NCBI GenBank assembly: GCA_937901055.1
Contig: CALCGO010000171.1
Coordinates: 1 to 13,151 of the forward strand
Direction: 5' to 3'
From: an uncultured Rhodobacterales bacterium
GTDB taxonomy: Bacteria; Pseudomonadota; Alphaproteobacteria; Rhodobacterales; Rhodobacteraceae
Length of the DNA: 13,151 nt
Below, piece by piece: positions 1-6,713 of this stretch. The notes beneath the pieces are model-generated. The model was given only the letters and a program-made list of their open reading frames with translations. It was not told the origin of the DNA and did no database searches. The translations under genes and the position numbers were made by a program. Position 1 is the stretch's first letter; each line of letters begins with the position of its first letter.

Positions 1-8
1 CTGATCAC

Positions 9-27
9 ACCTCTGTCACACGGAGGT
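9..27 (+). promoter_or_regulatory. Hairpin covering the integrase ribosome binding site
   Basis: ACCTCTG (9-15) can pair with CGGAGGT (21-27), with one T-G wobble and a 5-base loop. This gives a 7-bp stem that buries the whole Shine-Dalgarno sequence GGAGGT (22-27) of the integrase fragment starting at 35. TCACAC also occurs twice (5-10 and 16-21). Such a fold could hold down translation of a recombinase, or could be coincidence. Only 8 bases of upstream context are visible, so a structural RNA or attachment-site end cannot be excluded. Confidence 0.3.
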
Positions 28-34
28 AAAGAAA

Positions 35-373
35 GTGGCATCAATTAGAAAAAGAAACGGCCTTTGGCAGGCGCAAGTGCGCAGCCGCAAACTTGGCTCG
101 ACATCAAAGTCATTTCACAAGAGAACAGACGCAATTGCTTGCGCCAGGGTTCAAGAAGCAGCAATGCAGACTGGAGAATGGAAACCTAAGGAAAAAAGAT
201 ATTCTACCACCGACGACCTAATACAAAAATACCTCAGAAAGGTGACTACGCATAAAAAAGGCGCAGAGACCGAAACTCGGCGCCTCAAACGGCATTACAG
301 CCAAGCGGATGATCTCAGGGCTCGTTTTAAAGGACCTGAATGGGGAGTGTTTTGTCATTTAGGCACGCCATAA
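35..373 (+). pseudogene. Truncated tyrosine integrase (N-terminal fragment)
   Basis: A 112-residue frame starts at GTG 35, seven bases after a perfect GGAGGT. It begins MASIRKRNGLWQAQVR followed by a 'K.FHKRTDA..CAR.QE' segment (residues 27-41), the typical arm-type DNA-binding start of alphaproteobacterial phage/island integrases. Next comes the opening of the core-binding (SAM-like) domain, to about residue 88 (KGAETETRRLKRHY). After that the frame no longer resembles integrase and stops. Family members run about 330-400 residues, so the rest of the core-binding domain and the whole catalytic domain (R...HxxR...Y) are missing. The last ~24 residues match nothing I recognise and are probably the far side of a deletion or insertion junction. 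I infer a remnant of an integrated element. A short functional DNA-binding protein is possible but less likely. Confidence 0.7.
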
Positions 374-450
374 ATCCGCCTGCTCGCTTCGACTAAGTTT
401 AATCTGAAAGTACCTCTCAGACATGTAAAATTCCCTGTCTGGTAATATCC

Positions 451-1398
451 CTAAAAATCGAAAGACTTTTCAATGCGATCCAACGTGCGCATCGCATTTA
501 GCGTATCGTGCACTGACCCGTTTGGTTCACGGCCCTCTTGGATAGCTGCTAGGAACTCGCGGTCGATCAACTCGATACCATTGTCTGATACTGCCACATT
601 GCTGAGGTCGATTTGGTTTTCACGTCCGTCAAACAAATCGTCATATCGCGCGATGTAGGTCCCGTTGTCGCAAATATAGCGGAAGAATGTTCCCAAAGGT
701 CCGTCGTTATTGAACGACAAAGACAGGGTGCAAATTGCACCAGAAGGCGTTTTCATCCCGATAGACATGTCCATTGAAATGCCCAAAACGGGATGTTTCG
801 GCCCTTGCAGGCCATAACATTCTGACGCGACTTCGCCTGTTTGGTATTGAAACAAATCAACCGTGTGACAGGCGTGGTGCCACAGCAAGTGGTCCGTCCA
901 GCTGCGCGGCTCACCTTTGGCATTCATATTCGATCGGCGAAAAAAAAATGTCTGCACATCCATCTGTTGGATCTTCAATTCGCCCGCGTCAATCTTGTTG
1001 CGGATCCACTGGTGTGACGGATTGAAACGGCGTACTTGACCTGCCATCGCCAACGTCCCTGTTTCCTTCTGGACATCACAAATCCGCTGACTGTCTTGCA
1101 AAGAATCGGCCATCGGGATTTCGATCAAAACGGGTTTTCCCGCCTTCATGCAAGCTATAGATTGGTCTGCGTGCATCTGTGTGGGGGTGGCCAAAACTAC
1201 AGCATCCACATCTTCACGCGCGATACAGGCTTCAAGTGAAGTAGATGCAAAACCGATCCCACGCTCGGCTGCGAGTGCATAAATCTTGGATTGCGTTGGC
1301 CCCATCACGGCCGAGACAGTGACCCCTTCAATAGCACTCAGCGCGTCCAAGTGTTTTGTTCCAAAGGCACCATAAGCCCCCGCTACACAAATTCTCAT
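451..1398 (-). CDS. ligC: 4-carboxy-2-hydroxymuconate-6-semialdehyde dehydrogenase (LigC)
   Basis: Oxidises the protocatechuate ring-cleavage product (CHMS, as its cyclic hemiacetal) to 2-pyrone-4,6-dicarboxylate using NAD(P)+ in the cytoplasm. The 315-residue protein has the length of Sphingobium LigC. It is a Gfo/Idh/MocA-type oxidoreductase: an N-terminal Rossmann fold with glycine loop GAYGAFG (residues 7-13), an EIP motif (93-95) at the place of the family's EKP, and a C-terminal alpha/beta domain whose WTDHLLWHHACHTVDLF segment (167-183) carries the conserved histidines and aspartate. The start ATG overlaps the ligB stop as ATGA (1395-1398), so translation is probably coupled. It is the last gene of the minus-strand ligABC operon. 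The family and the context agree well, and the alternative (an unrelated Gfo/Idh enzyme) is unlikely. Confidence 0.93.
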   Translation of the reverse strand: MRICVAGAYGAFGTKHLDALSAIEGVTVSAVMGPTQSKIYALAAERGIGFASTSLEACIAREDVDAVVLATPTQMHADQSIACMKAGKPVLIEIPMADSLQDSQRICDVQKETGTLAMAGQVRRFNPSHQWIRNKIDAGELKIQQMDVQTFFFRRSNMNAKGEPRSWTDHLLWHHACHTVDLFQYQTGEVASECYGLQGPKHPVLGISMDMSIGMKTPSGAICTLSLSFNNDGPLGTFFRYICDNGTYIARYDDLFDGRENQIDLSNVAVSDNGIELIDREFLAAIQEGREPNGSVHDTLNAMRTLDRIEKSFDF

Positions 1399-2264
1399 AT
1401 TTTTGCCTTCTGATCTTTTTTGTTCTCTAGAATGATGTGCCCGACCGCCGTATTTGATGCGGGTACATGATAGTGGCGGTGTATTTCCTCGACGTCATCG
1501 TCGAGCGCGCCGCGCATGACGTGCCACATCACCATTTCCACGCCTTCCGATCCTGCCTCACGCAAATAATCGATGTGCGGCGTCTGAGATAGTGAGACGG
1601 GGTCTGACGTCAGGCGGTTTAAAAATTGAGTGTCCCATTCTTTGTTGATCAATCCTGCACGTTTATACTGAAGCTGATGGCTCATTCCACCAGTACCAAA
1701 GACCACCACATTAAGGTCTTCGTCGAAACTGTCGACTGCGCGGCGGACCGCTTTGCCCAGATTGTAACACCGATTCCCTGTGGGTGCGGGGTATTGCACA
1801 ACGTTGACGCACAAGGGGATAACCAAACAAGGCCATTCATCGTCGATACCCTTGTCCCCAAACATCACAGACATCGGAACGGTCAAACCATGGTCGACCT
1901 CCATCTCATTCATGATGGTGATATCAAATTCATCCAAAATCAACGAGTGCGCAATGTGGCTTGCGAGCTTTTGGTGGTTCTTGACAACAGGTACGGGGCG
2001 GGGGCCCCACCCTTCATCCGCAGGTGCAAATTCGGGTGCGCATCCAAGTGCAAAGGTAGGGATGCAGGTCGCATCAAAGACAGTACAATGGTCGTTGTAG
2101 ACCAGGAATACCACGTCAGCTTTTTGTGCTTTCATCCATTCACGAGATTTCTCGAAACCTTCAAACACTGGCTCCCAATAAGGCTGTTCGGTGATACCGC
2201 TATCCATCGCCACGCCAATTGCGGGCACGTGGGAACACCCAACGCCTGCGGTAATTCGTGCCAT
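1395..2264 (-). CDS. ligB: Protocatechuate 4,5-dioxygenase, beta (catalytic) subunit (LigB)
   Basis: Catalytic subunit of the extradiol dioxygenase that opens protocatechuate between C4 and C5 using Fe(II) and O2. Of 289 residues, the visible class-III extradiol features are GCSHVPA with H12, YNDH with H59 (the two iron histidines), MEVDHG with H125, the TGGMSHQL segment with H196 (the expected catalytic base), and the REAGSEGVEMVMW segment (235-247) that supplies the iron glutamate. I chose the start at 2264 (MARITAG) rather than eight codons upstream. It has AAGGAG seven to eight bases upstream, matches the family N-terminus, and overlaps the ligA stop by one base (TAATG). The longer start would reach back into ligA and remove that spacing. 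The stop overlaps ligC as ATGA. Confidence 0.95.
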   Translation of the reverse strand: MARITAGVGCSHVPAIGVAMDSGITEQPYWEPVFEGFEKSREWMKAQKADVVFLVYNDHCTVFDATCIPTFALGCAPEFAPADEGWGPRPVPVVKNHQKLASHIAHSLILDEFDITIMNEMEVDHGLTVPMSVMFGDKGIDDEWPCLVIPLCVNVVQYPAPTGNRCYNLGKAVRRAVDSFDEDLNVVVFGTGGMSHQLQYKRAGLINKEWDTQFLNRLTSDPVSLSQTPHIDYLREAGSEGVEMVMWHVMRGALDDDVEEIHRHYHVPASNTAVGHIILENKKDQKAKI

Positions 2265-2668
2265 TACTTTTCTCCTTTTTCGTCCCATTCGTGCTGATAA
2301 CGGTTGCCTTCGGGCGAGCGCCCACCGGCGAGCATCATCGCACGATATGCCTCGATGCCCATGCCCGTCATCAGGCCAGCTAACTCTTGAAAATTTATTC
2401 CGTCATTTGCCGCAAGCTTACTTGTGTAGTAAATATTTCCACCTAGTTCGAGCAGCTGATTCCAGTCACGATCAATTACCGCTTGGCGTTGTTCAGCAGT
2501 CATCTTGTATTTATCCAGATATGCACCCTCATCCGCACCAAAGGCTTCACGGTTGGGAGCCTTACGCAGCGAGATGCAGAATTGATTGAGGTGATATCCC
2601 TCGCGCCCTCTGTCGGCATCAAAAACAAAGGTGCCGGGGATGTCTTCGTAGTCCTTATTCAAACCCAT
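2264..2668 (-). CDS. ligA: Protocatechuate 4,5-dioxygenase, alpha subunit (LigA)
   Basis: Small, mainly helical partner of LigB that covers the active site. The active enzyme is an alpha2beta2 complex. At 134 residues it is close to the ~139 of Sphingobium LigA. Recognisable family segments are YEDIPGTFVFDADR near the N-terminus, GYHLNQFCISL (24-34) and the AGLMTGMGIEAYRAMML helix (97-113). The start ATG has AAGGA about seven bases upstream. It is the first gene of the minus-strand ligABC operon, 220 bases downstream of the lysR-type gene on the same strand and linked to ligB by a one-base overlap. Unlike the one-piece gallate dioxygenase (GalA/DesB), the two subunits are separate genes here, which favours protocatechuate as the substrate. 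Confidence 0.95.
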   Translation of the reverse strand: MGLNKDYEDIPGTFVFDADRGREGYHLNQFCISLRKAPNREAFGADEGAYLDKYKMTAEQRQAVIDRDWNQLLELGGNIYYTSKLAANDGINFQELAGLMTGMGIEAYRAMMLAGGRSPEGNRYQHEWDEKGEK

Positions 2669-2888
2669 GTACTGTTCCTTTGTATTGCGGGACGTCTTCT
2701 TTTTGAGCCCTGTTGTAAAATCCTATGCGGTTCTTACTCTTCCGATTGCGGCGGTTTTGATGTCTCAGAGTTCATAGGTCTTTTCAGCATCTGCTTCACC
2801 ATTAAGCATAGCAGTGCGTCACGCTTTGTGGCCAATTCATTTGATCGAACCAATATTGGAAAAAGCTATATTGCACTCAAATCCTGGC
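2669..2888 (-). promoter_or_regulatory. ligA leader / promoter region
   Basis: This is the 220-base non-coding gap between the regulator stop and the ligA start. It holds the LysR-type box at 2855-2869 and a perfect palindrome CCAATATTGG at 2850-2859 overlapping it. On the minus strand, TTGGCC (complement of 2830-2835) followed after 19 bases by TATGCT (complement of 2805-2810) is a weak sigma-70-like pair placed just downstream of the box, as expected for a LysR-activated promoter. The promoter assignment is tentative. The gap is long enough that ligABC is likely transcribed from its own promoter as well as, or instead of, read-through from the regulator. Confidence 0.4.
2855..2869 (-). promoter_or_regulatory. 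Candidate LysR-type operator upstream of ligA
   Basis: Read on the minus strand, the box is ATAGCTTTTTCCAAT: ATAG, seven bases, CAAT, giving the T-N11-A spacing typical of LysR-family sites. The 13 bases TATAGCTTTTTCC (complement of 2858-2870) are identical to bases 4118-4130 upstream of galB, in the same orientation relative to the gene served. The regulator gene lies between the two sites. Operator function is inferred from this repeat and the spacing. Confidence 0.5.
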
Positions 2889-4109
2889 TCAAATTTGGTG
2901 TACCAATGTACTGAAATTTCGCAGATGCGCAATAAAAAGCGACTGAGTTTTGGTTGGCTCCCAACCGCGGCGGTAGGTCAGTCCAATATCACGGACATGG
3001 CCTGAAAGTGGCACATCCAGAACCGCGATGGTGCCCAACGCCTCGTCCAGGTTGATTTGGTGCCGCGAAACTATTGAAACGTAAGGCCCCTCTGCAAGGA
3101 CACCCCGCAACACAGCCATAGACGAAGAAACCACACGTACAGGAGATTGCGCGCGCTTATCAATTTGTAGCGTATCGAACAAATACTGGCCGGCTGGCGT
3201 TTCTTTGGGAGGAGCTATCCAAGGGAATTTAACCGTGTCGCCAAGCGTGACCATGCGCTGGTCCACCAAAGGATGGCGGGGATGTGCAACGATGGCTAAA
3301 GCATCTTGAAACAGTAATTCTTGTTCAATATCGTCTGCAGGGATTGGGTCTCTGAGCGCTCCGATCAAGCAATCAATATCGCCTTCACGCAAAGACCGCA
3401 GGAGCTCTGCATACCGTCCCTCGACAACACGCACTTGGAACCCTTCGACTGTGCTAACCATCGCATGAAGAGCCTTAGGAACAATGGCCGTTCGGGCCAA
3501 TGGTAGGCTACCCAGAACAAATGTACCGCGTTCCTTGCCAGTTTCTCGGCTGATGTCCTCCACGGCTTGCCTCAGCTCACTTTGTGCCAATTTGGCCCCC
3601 CGCATGAAAGCATCTGCTGCGGCCGTTAAATGGACACCAGAGGGGCGAGCGATAAAAAATGGCAAGCCTGCTACAGCCTCCAAGTTGCGTGCCGTACGAT
3701 GAACGGTTGGTTGGGATAACCCCAGTGAGCGGGCTGCCATTGTAAAGCTTCCAGTATTCGCAATCGCGATTAAATTACGCAATTGAGAAGCGGTTACTGC
3801 TAGCTCAAAAGTTTGACGGCGCACAGCCTTGTGACCCGCTTCACGCAGAGCATTTCTTGCCCCATCCCGTAAATGTTTCAGGGCGGCTTTTGTTCGGTAT
3901 TCTACATGTATCCCGCACGATGTCAGGGTTGATCTCTGACGGTTGCGTATCAACAGCGCCGTGCCGAAATTAGCCTCAATACTGGCAACGGCCTGAGTGG
4001 CGGCGGGTTGCGACAAATGACACAGCTCTGCAGCCGTAGAAACTGATCCTGTCCGAGCCGTTTCAACAAAAACACGCATGTGCCGAATGTTTGGAAAACT
4101 ACTTTGCAT
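2889..4109 (-). CDS. LysR-family regulator with two tandem helix-turn-helix domains
   Basis: Probable transcriptional regulator of the flanking protocatechuate operons, 406 residues against the usual ~300 for LysR proteins. The extra length is a second DNA-binding domain. HTH 1 spans about residues 7-66 (MRVFVETARTGSVSTAAELCHLSQPAAT, with a wing ending LTSCG). HTH 2 spans about 106-165 (LRNLIAIANTGSFTMAARSLGLSQPTVH, with a wing ending HLTAAA). A periplasmic-binding-like effector domain follows (about 195-400; EGDIDCLIGALRD near 242-254). I chose ATG 4109 because it sits ten residues before the first HTH core as in other family members and has AGGGA five bases upstream. The open frame extends further upstream to 4625, but that part is the antisense of galB. 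It is divergent from galB-ligI and on the same strand as ligABC. The effector is unknown; a pathway intermediate such as protocatechuate or 2-pyrone-4,6-dicarboxylate is plausible. It is too unlike a standard LigR or PcaQ in length to take a name. Confidence 0.88.
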   Translation of the reverse strand: MQSSFPNIRHMRVFVETARTGSVSTAAELCHLSQPAATQAVASIEANFGTALLIRNRQRSTLTSCGIHVEYRTKAALKHLRDGARNALREAGHKAVRRQTFELAVTASQLRNLIAIANTGSFTMAARSLGLSQPTVHRTARNLEAVAGLPFFIARPSGVHLTAAADAFMRGAKLAQSELRQAVEDISRETGKERGTFVLGSLPLARTAIVPKALHAMVSTVEGFQVRVVEGRYAELLRSLREGDIDCLIGALRDPIPADDIEQELLFQDALAIVAHPRHPLVDQRMVTLGDTVKFPWIAPPKETPAGQYLFDTLQIDKRAQSPVRVVSSSMAVLRGVLAEGPYVSIVSRHQINLDEALGTIAVLDVPLSGHVRDIGLTYRRGWEPTKTQSLFIAHLRNFSTLVHQI

Positions 4110-4118
4110 ATCGTCCCT

Positions 4119-4133
4119 ATAGCTTTTTCCTAT
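4119..4133 (+). promoter_or_regulatory. Candidate LysR-type operator upstream of galB
   Basis: ATAG, seven bases, CTAT: a perfect 4-bp dyad with T-N11-A spacing (T4120 and A4132), the LysR consensus arrangement. It lies ten bases upstream of the regulator's own start codon and about 105 bases upstream of galB, where one bound dimer could repress lysR and activate galB. It contains the 13-base element (4118-4130) repeated upstream of ligA. Confidence 0.55.
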
Positions 4134-4143
4134 TTTAAAGACT

Positions 4144-4163
4144 GAATTCGAAATAGGCAATTC
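4144..4163. promoter_or_regulatory. Second dyad in the lysR-galB divergent region
   Basis: GAATT, ten bases, AATTC: perfect 5-bp arms. The centre lies about 27 bp from the centre of the box at 4119-4133 on the galB side. LysR proteins usually occupy a recognition site and a weaker activation site nearer the promoter, so this is a candidate activation site or a site for the second HTH. The dyad is AT-rich and could arise by chance. Confidence 0.3.
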
Positions 4164-4238
4164 AAGAACATCCAAGGTAAGTACGATCGCAAAAGGTCTG
4201 CATGACCGATTGGAAGACAAGCAGAGAGGCTTCACACC

Positions 4239-4973
4239 ATGTCCGGCAAAAAAACTGCACTGGTCATCAGCGCGCATTCCGCAGATTTCGTCTGGCGTGC
4301 TGGTGGTGCCATCGCGCTGCACCAAGCTAAAGGTTATGAAGTCACTGTTGTTTGTCTGTCTTATGGAGAGCGTGGAGAAAGCGCTAAGCTCTGGAAACAA
4401 AAAGGAATGACACTGGAGAAGGTGAAAACCGAGCGGCGCAAAGAGGCAGAAAATGCAGCTGTTGCGTTGGGTATTAACGACATACGTTTTTTTGATGTGG
4501 GCGACTATCCCCTTGATCTGGAACGCAACACGCAAGACCGCATGGTCGATGTGATCCGCGAAGTACAGCCCAAATTCATGATGTCTCATTCCAAGTGGGA
4601 CCCTTACAATACGGACCACATGCACACGACGCAGTTTGCATTACAGTGCCGGATGATTGCACAAGCCTGGGGCCATAACCCTGGCGAAAAAGTTTTAGGC
4701 GCACCACAGTTGTATCTGTTTGAACCCCATCAATCAGAGCAGATGGAATGGAAACCAACAACCTTTCTCAACATCACGGATGTCTGGGACAAAAAGTGGG
4801 CTGCGATCCAGTGCATGCAGGGTCAGGAACACCTATGGAGCTTCTACAAGAACGTGGCTGAAAACCGCGCCAACCACTTCCGCCGCAACTCAGGTGGGCA
4901 AGCAGGCGGTATCGCCGCCAAATACGCCGAAGGGTTCGAGACCGTGTTTCCCAGTACTGTGGATGAGTTGTAA
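4239..4973 (+). CDS. galB: 4-oxalomesaconate hydratase, PIG-L type (GalB)
   Basis: Adds water to 4-oxalomesaconate to give 4-carboxy-4-hydroxy-2-oxoadipate (CHA). The 244-residue protein has the LmbE/PIG-L zinc-hydrolase fold and strongly resembles Pseudomonas putida GalB. It has the GalB version of the zinc loop, SAHSADFVWR (11-20, with H13 and D16) in place of the canonical AHPDD, then CLSYGERGESAKLW (39-52), the metal histidine in DPYNTDH (H127), FEPHQSEQ (161-168) and QCMQGQEHLW (191-200). AGAGG lies nine bases before ATG 4239. It is the first gene of the plus-strand operon and divergent from the LysR gene, and its stop overlaps ligK by one base (TAATG). No amidohydrolase-type hydratase (LigJ) is in the window, so this enzyme fills that step. 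Confidence 0.92.
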   Translation: MSGKKTALVISAHSADFVWRAGGAIALHQAKGYEVTVVCLSYGERGESAKLWKQKGMTLEKVKTERRKEAENAAVALGINDIRFFDVGDYPLDLERNTQDRMVDVIREVQPKFMMSHSKWDPYNTDHMHTTQFALQCRMIAQAWGHNPGEKVLGAPQLYLFEPHQSEQMEWKPTTFLNITDVWDKKWAAIQCMQGQEHLWSFYKNVAENRANHFRRNSGGQAGGIAAKYAEGFETVFPSTVDEL

Positions 4974-5665
4974 TGAGCTACCAGCCAGGTACCACCGGCA
5001 TTGTCGTCCAGAATATTGATCGTGCTGAAATTTCAGTGATTGACGGGCTTGCAGCCTGCGGAGTTTCGACCGTACACGAGGCGCAAGGGCGCAAAGGTTT
5101 GCTGGCGGACTACATACGCCCAATCTATGCCGGTGCACGTATTGCAGGCTCTGCTGTGACGATCCTTGCGCCGACTTGTGACAACTGGATGATTCACGTA
5201 GCGATTGAACAGTTGCAGGCGGGTGACGTGTTAGTTTTGGGCACAATCACGCCTTCCAATTCGGGCTACTTTGGTGATTTGTTGGCCAGTTCGGCCATCA
5301 CGCGAGGCTGTAGAGGATTAATTATCGATGCGGGCGTTCGCGATATCCGCGATTTGACAGAAATGAATTTCCCAGTCTGGTCCAAATCGGTGCATGCCCA
5401 AGGCACAATTAAGGAAACGTTGGGTTCTGTGAACGTACCAGTCGTTTGCGCGGATGCGTTGGTTAATCCTGGTGATATCATCGTGGCGGATGATGACGGA
5501 GTTTGTGTTGTACGGCGAGAAGAAGCGGCTGAAGTTCTGGTGAAAGCACAAGCGCGAGAAACTAATGAATCGGTGAAGCGCGCCAAATTTGAAGCGGGTG
5601 AATTGGGCCTGGATATCTATGACATGCGCGGAAGGTTGGCAGAAAAGGGCCTTAAATATGTCTGA
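4973..5665 (+). CDS. ligK: 4-carboxy-4-hydroxy-2-oxoadipate (CHA/HMG) aldolase (LigK/GalC)
   Basis: Class II, divalent-metal aldolase of the RraA-like family. It splits CHA into pyruvate and oxaloacetate, the final step of the pathway. The 230 residues match the family length. The active-site set is visible: D102 in SGYFGDLLA (98-105), R123 and D124 in DAGVRDIRD (119-127), and an acidic residue E199 in the C-terminal NES (198-200) that in the family reaches a neighbouring subunit. The C-terminus AKFEAGELGLDIYDMR (204-219) is typical of HMG/CHA aldolases and separates it from RraA itself, which is shorter. It is coupled to galB by a one-base overlap and overlaps the next gene by eight bases. 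Confidence 0.93.
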   Translation: MSYQPGTTGIVVQNIDRAEISVIDGLAACGVSTVHEAQGRKGLLADYIRPIYAGARIAGSAVTILAPTCDNWMIHVAIEQLQAGDVLVLGTITPSNSGYFGDLLASSAITRGCRGLIIDAGVRDIRDLTEMNFPVWSKSVHAQGTIKETLGSVNVPVVCADALVNPGDIIVADDDGVCVVRREEAAEVLVKAQARETNESVKRAKFEAGELGLDIYDMRGRLAEKGLKYV

Positions 5666-6713
5666 TGGCATACCATGCATGTGGATGCGGGGTGGCACCT
5701 CGAAAGGCGGATACTTTCTAGTGGATGATCTACCCACCGACCTGGCGGAACGTGATGCAGCATTGCTGCGGGCGATGGGATCCCCTGATGTGCGCCAGAT
5801 TGACGGGATGGGCGGGGCAGATCCGCTGACGTCCAAAGTGGCGATAGTGCGTAAATCGACGCGTTCTGGTGTCCATGTAGATTACCTGTTTTTGCAGGTA
5901 TTTGTAGATCGACCCATCGTGACAGATGCGCAGAACTGCGGAAACATTCTGGCCGGTGTTGGACCTTTTGCAGTCGAACGCAGGCTTGTTGCTGCCGATA
6001 ATGGTGAGACACACGTGTCCATCTATATGGAGAATACTGGCCAGATTGCGATCGCAAAAGTGCAGACGCCTGATGGCGTTGTCAGTTACGAAGGTGAAGC
6101 ACAAATCGACGGGGTGCCCGGGAGAGCTGCTCCAGTGTCACTCACCTTTCAGGACACGGCTGGATCTAGCTGTGGCGCATTGCTGCCCACAGGCAATGCT
6201 GTTGATGTGATAGAAGGCATCGAGGTCACAATGATCGACAATGGCATGCCCTGCGTCGTGATGCGTGCCGCTGATTTAGGGATCACAGGCCAGGAAGCGC
6301 CTGTAGACTTGGAATCTGATACGATATTGCGCAAAAAGCTAGAAAAAGTCCGCTTGGCTTGCGGCACGCTGATGAACCTCGGCGACGTGTCCAAAAAAAC
6401 AGTACCAAAGATGACGATGGTTAGTGCGGCACAGCATGGCGGTGCCATATCAACGCGTACATTTATTCCTCACAGATGCCATAAGACAATTGGTGTTCTG
6501 GGCGCGGTCAGCGTTGCTACTGCGTGCCTAATTGAGGGCACGCCGGCTTACGATTTGGCGCAAACAGGGCATGGACATGAACGCAAAATTTCGGTCGAAC
6601 ACCCCACTGGTGAAATGACTGTTGTCGCGACTTTGAATGAGAGTGGAGCGGTTGTCGAGACCGCAATCCTGCGCACCATGCGCAAGTTGATGGATGGAAA
6701 GGTATTTGTATGA
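5658..6713 (+). CDS. galD: 4-oxalomesaconate tautomerase/isomerase, PrpF family (GalD/LigU)
   Basis: Interconverts 4-oxalomesaconate tautomers or isomers so that the pyrone-hydrolysis product can be hydrated. It is a 351-residue member of the PrpF/AcnD-accessory (DAP-epimerase-fold) family. It has the N-terminal MRGGTSKGGYF (10-20), the lysine of GGADPLTSKVA (K60), and the cysteine of AQNCGNILAGVGPFA (C94); the Lys/Cys pair of this family is spaced as here. The second-lobe signatures are GSSCGALLPTGNAVDVIEGI and HGGAISTRTFIPHRCH. I chose the start at 5658 (MSDGIPCMWMRGG) because family members begin just before MRGGTSKG. The longer upstream frame would duplicate 23 codons of ligK. The stop overlaps ligI as ATGA. 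Whether the reaction is the GalD (keto-enol) or LigU (1,3-allylic) type cannot be decided from sequence. Confidence 0.9.
   Translation: MSDGIPCMWMRGGTSKGGYFLVDDLPTDLAERDAALLRAMGSPDVRQIDGMGGADPLTSKVAIVRKSTRSGVHVDYLFLQVFVDRPIVTDAQNCGNILAGVGPFAVERRLVAADNGETHVSIYMENTGQIAIAKVQTPDGVVSYEGEAQIDGVPGRAAPVSLTFQDTAGSSCGALLPTGNAVDVIEGIEVTMIDNGMPCVVMRAADLGITGQEAPVDLESDTILRKKLEKVRLACGTLMNLGDVSKKTVPKMTMVSAAQHGGAISTRTFIPHRCHKTIGVLGAVSVATACLIEGTPAYDLAQTGHGHERKISVEHPTGEMTVVATLNESGAVVETAILRTMRKLMDGKVFV

Noticed and set aside
418..441. Inverted repeat CAGACA / TGTCTG downstream of ligC, as a terminator
   Set aside because: Only a 6-bp stem with a 12-base loop and no T-run on the minus strand; too weak to call an intrinsic terminator.
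1626..2297. 223-residue plus-strand open frame opposite ligB
   Set aside because: Antisense shadow of ligB with histidine/cysteine-rich, non-family sequence. The ligB frame has all catalytic motifs.
4110..4625. N-terminal extension of the LysR gene giving 578 residues
   Set aside because: The extension is antisense to the divergent promoter and to galB, with no family resemblance. The family-like start is ATG 4109.
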